From: Bryobacteraceae bacterium
GTDB taxonomy: Bacteria > Acidobacteriota > Terriglobia > Bryobacterales > Bryobacteraceae
DNA: 32,664 bases
NCBI GenBank assembly: GCA_030037375.1
Contig: JASHRP010000272.1
Location: 1-32,664, forward strand
Reading direction: 5' to 3'
Below, piece by piece: positions 7,017 to 15,814 of the stretch. Within the stretch, counting starts at the first letter, position 1; each line of letters begins with the position of its first letter. The translations under genes were made by a program, and so were the position numbers. Under the pieces are notes generated by a model. The model was not told the DNA's origin and did not search any database. It saw nothing but the letters and a program-made list of their open reading frames with translations.

Positions 7017-10000
7017 TTAGAACGTGAATCTTGCGATCAGCGTTCCGCTGCGGCCGGTCAGCAGCGGCGAGCCGATGCCGGAACTCACGGCAGTGGGCGG
7101 ATTGGCCGCCGCGGTCGCCGTGCCAGGGGTCGCGTAAGCCGCGATGACTCCGAAACCGCTCGTGTAGATGCCCTGTCCGTTCTTGGTCGGAGCGTTCTGC
7201 GGATTGGTTGTCGTTGGGTTCGGCATCAGGGTCCGGTTGAAGATATTGACGAACTCCCCGCGGATCTGGAAGTTGATTCGTTCCTTGATCCGGAAATTGC
7301 GGCTGATGTTCGCATTCTCGGTCGGGTGACGCGGGCCGCGGAAATTGCTGTAAAGTGTGCTTGCGGCGGGGCAGGTTGCGTTGGTGGGGCAGGGGGCCCA
7401 AGCGGCCGGATTCAGAACTTGCTGGTAATACGGATTGTAGCCGTGGATATTGTTGATATTGACGTTGTACAAAGGCTGGCCGGAAACGAGAGTATCTTCG
7501 CTAGTCAGGAAATTCGCGGTCGGGCTGACCGGCGGCGTGAGAAAGGCTCCGCTTTGATAAAGCGCGTAGCCGCCGATCTGCCAGCCGTTGGTAATGGCGT
7601 TCTCGACTTTATTGAAGAACGGCGCCTTCGGTACGGTGTAGGTGAAATTGAAAGTTAGCGATTGCGGCGGGATATTTTGTAACGCCCATGGATTGCCCTC
7701 CGGGTTAAAGAAGTCCTGGCGGGTGGGTCGGGTAAAGCCTTTGGCCCACGTGTACGCCCCGCCGGCTTGAAGCCCATGCGAGAGACGCTTGGTCGACTTC
7801 ATCTGCAAGGAGTCGTATTTGGAGTTGCCGGTTGCGGACCCGGTGGGCTCGAGCGCTCCGAACTGCGGGAACGGGAGGATCGCGCCGCTCAGGGCAGTGC
7901 TGGTCGGGAAACCGGAATAGGGCAGCAGGTTGGTGATTCCTAACTTCGCCTCATTCTGAATAACCGACGCGGCGCTGATCGGCTGGCTTAGAAGCGCGCG
8001 ATCGGCGTTGTTGTTATACGTTGAACTGGGGCAGACGCCCGCGCCAGTGGAGCAAGGACCGGTTCCGGGGTACGGATACAGCCCGTATTGCGCGTAGGTC
8101 GCGGGAGAGATTTCGCTCAGCTCTCCCAACGGGCCGCTGAGCCAGACGGCGCGGTTCCCCACGTAAGACGCCTCAATCGTGAAGTTCCGGGTGATCTCCC
8201 GCTGGATACCGATGCTCCACTGGTTGATGCGCGGGGGACGGTTCTGGTTCGCGTCAGGCATAAAAGCGCCCGCAGGCTGCCCTCCGACGGTACCCAACAC
8301 CGGATAACGATTCGGATCGGTGACGGGCCAGGTGGGAGGAACAATCGCGTTGGGTGTTTCGATATTCACGAATTGAGATGCGGTGGGGACATAGGAAGGA
8401 CTGTTCGCTGTCACAGGATAACTGCCGTTCGCGCCCACGGCGACTCCGGCGGCCCAGCCGGCCGCTGAGACGGAGGCAACCGGAGAATAAACAACGCCCC
8501 ATCCGCCCCGCAGAACCGTCTTCGGATTGATTTGGTACGCCACGCCCAGCCTTGGGCCAATTCCGTATGGATAGCTGGCCTGGTAGAAGGCGCACCCGCA
8601 CGTGCTGGCATAATCTGTCGCTCCCGGATGTCCGCCTGCGTTCGCGTTGGGGAGGGTCATATCGAATTGACCCAAGCGGCCATACTGCTCATGCGGGGCT
8701 GTGGCCAAATCCCAGCGCACGCCGTAATCGACCGTCAGCTTTCGCGTCACCTTCCATGAATCTTGCAGGAACATCGCCCACTGCTGGTAGCCCATGCGGT
8801 TGTCATAGAGCGGCGTCTGAGTGGTGGAGTTGTAATCGCCGAGCAGCCAGCTTGCGAAACCGAACCCGGTGGAGAATCCGTTCAGACTATTAGTCGCGGT
8901 AAACGGATCGGAAGTCGCATTGACCCCGGTCGCGAGCGTCACGCCCGAATAGATGATCTCCGGCGTGCCTTGCAGGTACAATTCGGCTCCTAGCTTGTAG
9001 GTGTGCTTGCCGCGGACCCAGGTCGTGTTCGCGTTGAAGGTTGGCTTGTCTTCGTGCCAAAGGTTCTGGAGTTGCGCGGTCGTTCCGACGGTTTGCATCC
9101 CGCCCTCGCCAGTGCAGGGATTGCCCCCGGTGCAGAGCCCGGTGATCGAGGGAAACTGACGGTCTTGGATAAAACCGCTAAGGCCGAACGAGGCCGGATC
9201 GAAGCTGATGAACGGCGCTTTATCGCTGAAGCGCGTGTAGTACATGCCGGCACCGAGATGCAATAGCAGCGTGGGAGTCAGCGTGCGATCGTAATTCAAC
9301 CGTTCCACGCGGGTGTTGTAATAAGTGCCTCTATACTCGCCGATCTCCAGCGGCAGTCCATCGGCGGCGCCCAAGCCGGAAGAAAGCGGAGTTTGTGTAT
9401 TGGTTTCCTGATAGTAAAAGGAGAGTTTGTCGTTGGTGTCGATATTGTGATCGATTTTGAATGACGGGATATCCGAGTATCGCTGGCCTGGAACAAGTCC
9501 CGCGTAATTGTTCGTCAGATTCCCATTCTGCGCCGTGGCCCCGAGCTTCTGAAAGAGATTCAGGAAGTTGACGGTGACTGGATCGAATCTGGTTGCGGGA
9601 ATGATGTTGTTCGGAAACGGCATCGCGTAGCCCTGGCCGGTGAGCGCGCCGGAGGTTGCCACGCCGCGCGTCAGAGGATCAAAGATTTCGTTGGCATAGA
9701 TTTTGTTGCCCAACGGATCCAGTTGCGCCGTAGGAACGCCGAGCGGCGTGGAGGGAACTCCGTAGGTCGCGCAGAGGCTGCAGTTTCCGTTCGCAGAGAT
9801 CGCCGAGAAATTGCCGGTCAAATACGCGCTGGCGGGCACGGTGTCGCTAAATGAGTAGAGCGTGGTCTCGAGAAACTCCTCATAGTTGAAAAAAAAGAAA
9901 CTCTTGTTGTGGCCGTTATAGATTTTCGGGATATAGATCGGGCCGCCGAGGGTTCCACCGAAGTCGTTACGGCGGTTTCTTGGCCGGAGCTTACCCACGC

Positions 10001-10814
10001 CGTTGGAATTCACGGTGAACGGATCGCCGGCGTTCAGATCTTCGTTGACGAAGTAGTCATAGCCGCTGCCGTGATACTGATTCGTGCCCGACTTCATATT
10101 GAAATTCATGAGCACGGCGCCAACGGTGCCGAATTCGGGGGCGTAATTGCTGGTCTGAAATGCGACTTCTTGAATCGCGTCCGCGCCCGGTTGCGCGCTT
10201 GCGCTATAGGCGGGCAAGATGTGCTGTGTCGCGTCCTGGCCCTCGATGCGGATGGACTCCGTGGCGCTTAGACCATTGAAGACCATCCCGTAATCCGGAA
10301 CATAACTGCTCATACCTGGCAGCGCCTCGATCACGTTGAACGGATTCCGAAATCCGGCGACGCCCGCATTCGCCGTCCCGATTCCCATCAACGGAAGATC
10401 GTCGATTTGTTCCAGCGTGACGTTGTGAGCCAGTTCTCCGGTTTGGGTCGCAAGCAGAGTGGCTTCGGAAGTAACGGTCACCGAATCGGTGGCGTTGCCG
10501 ATTTGCAGCGTGATGTCCTCGGGAAGCACCTGGGTAGCCGCCAGAGCGAGATGTTCGTGAGTGTAGGTCTTGAATCCCTGGACCTTAACGCTCAAGACAT
10601 AGGTGCCAACGGGCAAGTCCGGAATCGAATAGTTTCCCGCGTTCGTCGCTACACCGCGGAAAACTACTCCGGTGTCAGTATTTCTAACCTCGACCGTGAC
10701 TCCAGGGACAATCGCGCCTCCCTGATCGGTCACTGTACCCGTAATCGTTCCGCTGCCGACCTGTCCAAAAGCGGTCAGGCCAATCAAAAACAACAGACGA
10801 CAACTTAGTCGCAT
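7017..10814 (-). CDS. TonB-dependent receptor with carboxypeptidase-regulatory-like domain
   Basis: The product is 1265 residues. A signal peptide (residues 1-17, ending LTAFG) precedes a carboxypeptidase-regulatory/CNA-B-like domain at about 21-107 (GTITGTVTDQGGAIVPGVTV). A plug domain follows at about 130-260, with DDLPLMG and IRIEGQDATQ. The rest is a long outer-membrane barrel rich in alternating aromatic strands, ending GTLIARFTF; the terminal Phe fits the barrel-assembly signal. Such receptors are expanded in Acidobacteriota and are thought to import large or polymer-derived ligands; the ligand cannot be read. No SusD-like partner is present. AGGGGG lies about 9 nt before the ATG. It is divergent from the VWFA gene. 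Confidence 0.93.
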   Translation of the reverse strand: MRLSCRLLFLIGLTAFGQVGSGTITGTVTDQGGAIVPGVTVEVRNTDTGVVFRGVATNAGNYSIPDLPVGTYVLSVKVQGFKTYTHEHLALAATQVLPEDITLQIGNATDSVTVTSEATLLATQTGELAHNVTLEQIDDLPLMGIGTANAGVAGFRNPFNVIEALPGMSSYVPDYGMVFNGLSATESIRIEGQDATQHILPAYSASAQPGADAIQEVAFQTSNYAPEFGTVGAVLMNFNMKSGTNQYHGSGYDYFVNEDLNAGDPFTVNSNGVGKLRPRNRRNDFGGTLGGPIYIPKIYNGHNKSFFFFNYEEFLETTLYSFSDTVPASAYLTGNFSAISANGNCSLCATYGVPSTPLGVPTAQLDPLGNKIYANEIFDPLTRGVATSGALTGQGYAMPFPNNIIPATRFDPVTVNFLNLFQKLGATAQNGNLTNNYAGLVPGQRYSDIPSFKIDHNIDTNDKLSFYYQETNTQTPLSSGLGAADGLPLEIGEYRGTYYNTRVERLNYDRTLTPTLLLHLGAGMYYTRFSDKAPFISFDPASFGLSGFIQDRQFPSITGLCTGGNPCTGEGGMQTVGTTAQLQNLWHEDKPTFNANTTWVRGKHTYKLGAELYLQGTPEIIYSGVTLATGVNATSDPFTATNSLNGFSTGFGFASWLLGDYNSTTQTPLYDNRMGYQQWAMFLQDSWKVTRKLTVDYGVRWDLATAPHEQYGRLGQFDMTLPNANAGGHPGATDYASTCGCAFYQASYPYGIGPRLGVAYQINPKTVLRGGWGVVYSPVASVSAAGWAAGVAVGANGSYPVTANSPSYVPTASQFVNIETPNAIVPPTWPVTDPNRYPVLGTVGGQPAGAFMPDANQNRPPRINQWSIGIQREITRNFTIEASYVGNRAVWLSGPLGELSEISPATYAQYGLYPYPGTGPCSTGAGVCPSSTYNNNADRALLSQPISAASVIQNEAKLGITNLLPYSGFPTSTALSGAILPFPQFGALEPTGSATGNSKYDSLQMKSTKRLSHGLQAGGAYTWAKGFTRPTRQDFFNPEGNPWALQNIPPQSLTFNFTYTVPKAPFFNKVENAITNGWQIGGYALYQSGAFLTPPVSPTANFLTSEDTLVSGQPLYNVNINNIHGYNPYYQQVLNPAAWAPCPTNATCPAASTLYSNFRGPRHPTENANISRNFRIKERINFQIRGEFVNIFNRTLMPNPTTTNPQNAPTKNGQGIYTSGFGVIAAYATPGTATAAANPPTAVSSGIGSPLLTGRSGTLIARFTF

Positions 10815-10898
10815 CGCCCAGTCCCCCTAAGTCGCGCGAGACTTCGCCTCTCGGAAGGCCTCAACGCCAACCGAGTCCGATCAAGGTTACGGGACGAG

Positions 10899-10927
10899 AT
10901 GTTATCCCAATTCGTGGATGGTGTCAA
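10899..10927 (-). promoter_or_regulatory. Sigma-70-type promoter of the TonB receptor gene
   Basis: On the minus strand TTGACA (10927-10922) is followed by a 17-bp spacer and TAACAT (10904-10899). The predicted leader is about 77 nt and ends in an AGGGGG ribosome-binding site. The layout matches the promoter of the LVIVD-like gene. Confidence 0.55.
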
Positions 10928-10989
10928 TGGAAATTTTAATGACTAACACAAGCCACATTAATGCCAGTGGAGATCAAAAAATAAGTCCG

Positions 10990-11017
10990 TTGGAATATAT
11001 GTTAGTTTATCGATAAT
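10990..11017 (+). promoter_or_regulatory. Possible promoter of the VWFA gene
   Basis: TTGGAA (10990-10995) and GATAAT (11012-11017) are 16 bp apart. The -10 overlaps the palindrome TTATCGATAA, so a regulator bound there would block it. A second -10-like TACACT at 11126-11131 would give a much shorter leader but lacks a -35. Confidence 0.35.
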
Positions 11018-11141
11018 CATAATATTAATTGCCGCCAATGTACTCGTCCATTTACTCGATCATCGGCGCCCGGAAAGCAGCCGCACGAGAACCTCAACCG
11101 CGCCGGACTCGACCGCTGGCCGTGCTACACTCACGGCTAGC

Positions 11142-11149
11142 AGGAGGAG
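11142..11149 (+). promoter_or_regulatory. Ribosome-binding site that sets the start of the VWFA gene
   Basis: AGGAGGAG lies 5 nt before GTG 11155. It rules out the longer frame from 11029, whose N-terminus would bury the signal peptide 42 residues inside. Confidence 0.8.
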
Positions 11150-11154
11150 TACAC

Positions 11155-12111
11155 GTGCGGGTAAGGGCTTGGTCTCCATACATCTTCTGCGCGGCATTCG
11201 CGGCGGCCACGGCCCTGCTTCTTCCTTCATCCGTACCCGCCCAGACCCCGGAGCCGGCGCCGGAGGCAAACTTTCGCGCCAGCACCAACTTGGTGGTGAT
11301 TCCGGTATCCGTCACCGACGCCTCCAACCGCTTTGTACTAGGGCTTCAGAAGGATGACTTCAAGCTTTTCGACGACGGCGTGGAACAAGCCGTGGCGCAT
11401 TTCTCGGGTGAGGACGCCCCGCTCTCGGTCGGCTTGGCGTTCGATGAAAGCGGCAGCATGGACTACAAGCTCCGCACTTCGCGCGACGCGGCGGCCCAAT
11501 TTCTGAAGACCATGAACGGAGACGATGAGACATTTCTCGTCGAGTTCAGCGACGCAGCCAAAGTGTCGGTGGGATTTACCTCGCATCCCGACGAGATTCA
11601 GACCGCGCTTAAGACGTCCCAGCCTGGCGGGCTCACGGCGATGTTGGATGCGGTGGATCTCGCTGTGAAGGAGATGAAGAAAGCGAAGAACCCGCGCAAA
11701 GCGATTGTCATCGTTTCCGACGGCGGCGACAACAACAGCAAGTACACCGCCGATCAGATCGAATCTCTGGTGCGGGAGGCTGACGTTCAGATCTACGCGA
11801 TGGGTGTTTTCGAACCTGTCTTCGGCCTTGGCTTGAGCAAGGCCGAGATTTCAGGACCGAAGTTGTTGTCGGAAATTTCCCAGCAAACCGGCGGCCGAGC
11901 CTTCGCGGCCACCCTCTCGAGCGATCTGCCCGCGGTCGCAGCCAGGATCGCAATTGAGCTGCGCAATCAGTACGTGCTCGCCTACTATCCGAAGAACTCG
12001 GCGCGCGACGGCAAATACCACAAGGTCGAAATCAAGTTGACTCAGCCGAAGGGAATCTCCGCGCTCAAGGCACATTGGCGGCTTGGATATTACGCCCCTT
12101 CGGACAATTGA
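11155..12111 (+). CDS. Secreted VWFA-domain protein (acidobacterial type)
   Basis: The product is 318 residues from GTG 11155, chosen because of the AGGAGGAG site. Residues 1-30 are a signal peptide ending SSVPAQ. FRASTNLVVIPVSVTD and KDDFKLFDDG form the short N-terminal segment typical of VWFA-related proteins abundant in Acidobacteriota. The von Willebrand A domain follows, with a complete metal-binding MIDAS: DESGS at 97-101, a threonine in GGLTAMLDAV and the aspartate of VSDGGDNN. In the family such domains hold a divalent metal and bind protein partners; the partner here is unknown. The gene ends 18 bp from a convergent membrane-protein gene. Confidence 0.88.
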   Translation: MRVRAWSPYIFCAAFAAATALLLPSSVPAQTPEPAPEANFRASTNLVVIPVSVTDASNRFVLGLQKDDFKLFDDGVEQAVAHFSGEDAPLSVGLAFDESGSMDYKLRTSRDAAAQFLKTMNGDDETFLVEFSDAAKVSVGFTSHPDEIQTALKTSQPGGLTAMLDAVDLAVKEMKKAKNPRKAIVIVSDGGDNNSKYTADQIESLVREADVQIYAMGVFEPVFGLGLSKAEISGPKLLSEISQQTGGRAFAATLSSDLPAVAARIAIELRNQYVLAYYPKNSARDGKYHKVEIKLTQPKGISALKAHWRLGYYAPSDN

Positions 12112-12129
12112 ACGTTCGTCTGGAACCCG

Positions 12130-13371
12130 CTACGGCAGTTGCCGTAACTGCTTCGAAGACGCCGATTCCCAATGGGCGATCTGCCTGCGCCGGTGCGAGG
12201 GGGCGGTGCGCACTGCCTCGATGGACTGCTGAAAAGCTTCGCGAGCTCCGGCCTTATCGCGGAGCCGCGCAAGCGCGACTCCCAGCCAGTGCCATCCCTC
12301 GGGATCGAAATTCCTGCGATTCGTAAATTCGCGCAGAACGTCCCGCGCTTCATCGTCGCGCCCGAGATCGAGCAGCGTCGCGCCGGTTTCGCGCAGCACC
12401 TCGCTCTGCGCGATCCTGCTATCGATCGCGGCCGCGGCTTTCAGGTGCTCCAAGGCTTCGACAAAATTGCCTCGCGCGCGCAGCACCCGGCCTAATTGAT
12501 ACTGCGCCTCGGGCTCCTGCTTATCGATCGCCACCGCTTCCTCAAACCACTTTTGGGCCTGGGCGAAATCCCGGCGCTGCTGGTAAATCAATCCGAGCTG
12601 GTACCGCGCGTCCGCGTCTCGAAGATTGACAGTGGCCGTTTCAAACAATTTCCGCATCCTCTGGCGGGAACTCAATCCACCGCCAATCGAGCGCATCTCG
12701 GAGCCGATGCCCTGCCCGAACATGATGTAGAGGTAGTAGAGAACGAACGGCGACGCCAGAAAATACATCGCTCCCTGAATGAATGAGTACAGGTACAGTC
12801 CCCCGAATGCCGCAATCACAGCGACTACCGCTGTCCCGATCGCGCGGCCGAAACTTGTTCCCGAAACTGTGCGAACGATGCATACGCTGAGAAAGGCGAA
12901 ATACAGCAGCAGCATGATCGGGACGGCGAGCGGCGGGAGGCTGGGAATCAAATATTCGATCGCCGCTGCGGGAAGAAGCGTCGCGGTGTACGCCATCAGA
13001 TGGCACACCAGCATGGGCATATAATCGCGCGGCAGCGTCACTCCCGCGGAGCCTGTTCCTTCCAGCTTGTTCATCACGATCACGGCGATGGGCACAAACA
13101 CCGCCGCCAGCAGGATCAGCGAGAGTGCAAGCGGAGAAAACAGGCTGCCGACAGAAATGACGCGTCCAGTTTGAGCAACCTCGTCCTGAGGAAATCCCTC
13201 AGGTCCCGCGCTCGTATCTACGCTTTGGAGAATGACGGGGTAGGCGAATAGCAAGCCGGCGATTAAAGCCACCACAATCGCGATACTCAGCCTGCCCTTG
13301 TCCAGAATCAACCCGATCGCCCGAAAGGGTTGAGCGTAGAGCAGCGCGAGAGCCTTGAGTTGATCCGCCAA
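12130..13371 (-). CDS. Yip1-like membrane protein with C-terminal TPR repeats
   Basis: The product is 413 residues from a TTG at 13371, with GGTGAG about 9 nt upstream and no nearby ATG. About five to six membrane segments occupy residues 24-220, in the arrangement of Yip1-domain proteins (for example LSIAIVVALIAGLLFAYPVI near the start). From about residue 235 the chain is soluble and forms roughly four TPR repeats: DADARYQLGLIYQQRRDF, EPEAQYQLGRVLRARGNF, then DPEGWHWLGVALARL. TPRs bind protein partners, so this may be a membrane scaffold. It is the last gene of the arabinose run, 18 nt after the dehydrogenase gene. Its link to arabinose use is positional only. Confidence 0.78.
   Translation of the reverse strand: MADQLKALALLYAQPFRAIGLILDKGRLSIAIVVALIAGLLFAYPVILQSVDTSAGPEGFPQDEVAQTGRVISVGSLFSPLALSLILLAAVFVPIAVIVMNKLEGTGSAGVTLPRDYMPMLVCHLMAYTATLLPAAAIEYLIPSLPPLAVPIMLLLYFAFLSVCIVRTVSGTSFGRAIGTAVVAVIAAFGGLYLYSFIQGAMYFLASPFVLYYLYIMFGQGIGSEMRSIGGGLSSRQRMRKLFETATVNLRDADARYQLGLIYQQRRDFAQAQKWFEEAVAIDKQEPEAQYQLGRVLRARGNFVEALEHLKAAAAIDSRIAQSEVLRETGATLLDLGRDDEARDVLREFTNRRNFDPEGWHWLGVALARLRDKAGAREAFQQSIEAVRTAPSHRRRQIAHWESASSKQLRQLP
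12131..12151. terminator. Weak hairpin between convergent genes
   Basis: GCAGTT (12135-12140) and AACTGC (12146-12151) can pair around a 5-nt loop, and TACGGCA-GT-TGCCGTA (12131-12146) is a nested near-palindrome. It covers the last codons of the Yip1-TPR gene and lies just after the VWFA stop. There is no T-run, so a terminator role is uncertain. Confidence 0.25.
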
Positions 13372-13389
13372 GCCTAGCTCACCGCGTGA

Positions 13390-14274
13390 TCACTTCACCG
13401 CAGCCTCGGTGGCGGCGATGGCATCCAACACTTCCCGATACGTCTTAGGGAATTCTCCCCCAAACCGAGCCTTCAAATTCAGGTCCGCGGCCCAATCCAT
13501 GCGGCGAACGGTTGCCTCCGCCATCATCGGGTCGATGCCGAGCTCGCGGAGGGTCGCCGCGACCTCCTCCATCTCCCTCGCGCGTCTTTCTCCATGAACC
13601 ACGACACGCCCGACCATGTAATCCGCCAGTTTTTTAAAATCGACGCCAGGGAAGCTCTCATTTAGAGAAGCGAACACGCGCGCGTCCGCGCCGTAATGGC
13701 TCGCGCCGAGGATGCACTCAAACATCAACGCTTCGAGACCTTTGTAGACGATGCTGCGAAACATCTTGACCGCAGCCGCGCGGCCGATCTGATCGGTAGA
13801 GACTACCTCCATCCGCACTCCGAACGGAGTCAACAACGCAAGGAACGCCGGCGCGTCCGGGCCCCCGAGCAAAGTCGGGACCTTAAGGCCATGCGGGGGG
13901 ACTGGCGCCATCATCGCGGCCTCCACGAACTTCGCGCCTCCGTGAGATACTGCGCGTCCGACGGCCTGCTTGACCTTCGGCGACACGGAATTTACATCGC
14001 AGTAATAATGCCGCGATTCCAGAAATGGCGCCGTCTGTTCCGCCGCCTTCAAAGCTTGATCCGCGGTTACGGCGGAGAAAATCACGTCACAAGCCGCGGC
14101 CAGCGAGGCATTCGATTCAACCAACTCAGTTTGCGTTTCGAGAGCTCGGCCGCGCACCCGGTCGCTCCGATCGATGTCGAAGGCGAACGTTTGCGCCAAT
14201 CCAGCGCCACGCAGTCCTTTGGCGATGTGATAGCCAGCTTCGCCGAAGCCAACGAATCCGACCGACTGGATCAT
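13390..14274 (-). CDS. NAD(P)-dependent 3-hydroxyacid-dehydrogenase-like protein (DUF1932 type)
   Basis: The product is 294 residues. The N-terminus has the Rossmann motif GFVGFGEAGYHIAKGL (5-20). DVNSVSP at 93-99 is the substrate-loop variant seen in DUF1932 proteins, in place of the usual D-x-S-T-x-x-P. K170 in AAVKMFRS fits the catalytic lysine of beta-hydroxyacid dehydrogenases. The C-terminal half is the helical DUF1932 domain. Family enzymes oxidise 3-hydroxy acids such as threonate or 6-phosphogluconate-like sugar acids; the substrate here is unknown. It lies 18 nt after the SLC13 transporter gene, which suggests an acid moved by that transporter. A direct role in the AraB/AraD route is not required. 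Confidence 0.82.
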   Translation of the reverse strand: MIQSVGFVGFGEAGYHIAKGLRGAGLAQTFAFDIDRSDRVRGRALETQTELVESNASLAAACDVIFSAVTADQALKAAEQTAPFLESRHYYCDVNSVSPKVKQAVGRAVSHGGAKFVEAAMMAPVPPHGLKVPTLLGGPDAPAFLALLTPFGVRMEVVSTDQIGRAAAVKMFRSIVYKGLEALMFECILGASHYGADARVFASLNESFPGVDFKKLADYMVGRVVVHGERRAREMEEVAATLRELGIDPMMAEATVRRMDWAADLNLKARFGGEFPKTYREVLDAIAATEAAVK

Positions 14275-14292
14275 CTCAGGTAACTGCGGGGA

Positions 14293-15759
14293 TTAAAGCA
14301 CTCCCGCAATCTTCCAGTACACCACGCCCACGGCCGTCGCGGCCAACCCCGCGAGCACGTTGATGCACGCGAGACGGAACATCTGCCCCTTGCTGAATCC
14401 TTGTTTCCCCGTCATGCCTTCGCCCATCGCCATCCAGAAATTCGTATACATCAGCAGGAACGGAGCGGACATCAGCAGTAGAGGAGCAGCCAGCACCAGC
14501 GGCGGAATCCCGCCTGCGGATACCGGGTCCACCAGCGGCGTCCATAGCAGCGGAAGCGCGAAAAACGCCGATGGATCGATGAATCGCATGCCCAGCATCA
14601 GCAGCGCCATGAGCAGCAACAGGATCATCGGTGAGTGGACCAGAGGCAAAATGCGCGGCGTCATGATGCTGGCCAGCCAGTGCGTGATCTTATATTGCGG
14701 AATGATGTGCGTCAGGCTGAAAATACCGCCGAGGAAGAGCAGCAGAGTCCACGAAACTCCGGTTCCGATGTCTTTGTCCTCGAACACGCCGGTTAACGAG
14801 AGAATCGCCATTCCGAACATGCCAACCGTGAAAGTCGCCAGATGATGTAGCTTACCGGCGGTAACCCAGAAGCCGATTGACGAGAACACCACCAGCGCGG
14901 TGATCAGTTCGTTGCGCCCCACCCTTCCGAGAGCCCGCAGTTTGTCCGTGGCAAACGCCCGCGAGACGTGAATCGGCTCTTCGGGTTTAAAGAATAGTTG
15001 ATTCAAAACCAGAATCAGCCCGCACATGACCAGCGTAGGCAGCAGCATCACCTGGATATAGCCACCATCGGTCAGCGGGAGCTTCTTGGCGTTGAACATG
15101 CTAACCACCACGGGCCCATTCAACGATCCCAACTTGAAAGCCAGACCCGGCACCACCGCCATCTCGATTACCGTAATCATGATCAGCGCGGAGCCCCGGC
15201 TGCGCGCCTTGAGCCCCAGCGTTTGCACTAGCGACCACGCAATCGGCGCCATGATCGCGGTGCGCACCGTCATCGATGGAATCAGCGGAGAAAGAATCAA
15301 CCCGATCAAGAAAAACGCCGAGAGAACGCCGGTATAGGTTCCTGGAAACAAAGAAAGAATGTAATACGCGATCCGCTCGGCGAGACCGGTCTTCTTCATC
15401 GCGAATCCGTAATAGACCACGACCAGCAACGTCCACCATGCGCCGTCGGCGAATCCGCTGAGCGCGCCGCTAATGGGCGGCGATAATCCTGGCACCACCA
15501 GGAGGGGGGCGACTCCAATCGTCATCAGGACGCCCATCATCAGCAACGACGCGACGCCGTTGTTCATAACCTCGGCGGCCCACAGCACGACTGTCCCGGC
15601 GATCACGGCGAGAACGAGTTGCGCCATGTGGTCCAAGCCTGGCTGCGCCGGCATGAAGGCAACCCCGAGGGCGATCGCGATCGCCAGAGCTAGCCAACCC
15701 CATTTGATGGTGTGTTTGGCGGTTGTAATCGGGGCTGGCGTGGCGACAGAAGTGCTCAT
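14293..15759 (-). CDS. SLC13/DASS-family anion transporter
   Basis: The product is 488 residues with about 12 hydrophobic spans and two internal halves, in the DASS (divalent anion:sodium symporter) pattern. The first re-entrant loop reads SMTVRTAIMAPI where family members usually have SNT...; the sodium-binding Asn appears replaced by Met, so ion coupling may differ. The second loop region contains DPSAFFALPLLWTP and YTNFWMAMGEGM. These carriers normally take up di- and tricarboxylates or sulfate, not neutral pentoses. I start at ATG 15759; a TTG at 15768 is in frame but lies inside a -10-like box. It follows araD by 55 nt and is followed by a hydroxyacid dehydrogenase gene. Confidence 0.82.
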   Translation of the reverse strand: MSTSVATPAPITTAKHTIKWGWLALAIAIALGVAFMPAQPGLDHMAQLVLAVIAGTVVLWAAEVMNNGVASLLMMGVLMTIGVAPLLVVPGLSPPISGALSGFADGAWWTLLVVVYYGFAMKKTGLAERIAYYILSLFPGTYTGVLSAFFLIGLILSPLIPSMTVRTAIMAPIAWSLVQTLGLKARSRGSALIMITVIEMAVVPGLAFKLGSLNGPVVVSMFNAKKLPLTDGGYIQVMLLPTLVMCGLILVLNQLFFKPEEPIHVSRAFATDKLRALGRVGRNELITALVVFSSIGFWVTAGKLHHLATFTVGMFGMAILSLTGVFEDKDIGTGVSWTLLLFLGGIFSLTHIIPQYKITHWLASIMTPRILPLVHSPMILLLLMALLMLGMRFIDPSAFFALPLLWTPLVDPVSAGGIPPLVLAAPLLLMSAPFLLMYTNFWMAMGEGMTGKQGFSKGQMFRLACINVLAGLAATAVGVVYWKIAGVL

Positions 15760-15767
15760 AGCGACCA

Positions 15768-15773
15768 ACTATA
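15768..15773 (-). promoter_or_regulatory. -10-like box next to the SLC13 start
   Basis: TATAGT on the minus strand ends 8 nt before ATG 15759. There is no Shine-Dalgarno sequence in between, so a leaderless transcript internal to the operon is possible. Confidence 0.35.
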
Positions 15774-15814
15774 GTATCAAGAGCGGCGGCGAATATCAGG
15801 CGGCTAAGACGACC

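Larger units (their letters stand above)
10815..11154. other. AT-rich divergent control region
   Basis: These 340 bp separate the TonB receptor and VWFA genes. The part at 10925-11035 is clearly AT-richer than its surroundings and contains the perfect palindrome TTATCGATAA at 11007-11016 plus AATATTAATT shortly after. It carries a good minus-strand promoter (10899-10927) and a weaker plus-strand candidate (10990-11017). No RNA gene or further coding frame is supported; the open frame from 11029 is an upstream extension of the VWFA gene. Confidence 0.6.

Noticed and set aside
11029-11154. Longer N-terminus of the VWFA protein
   Set aside because: It would put the signal peptide 42 residues inside, and AGGAGGAG stands right before GTG 11155.
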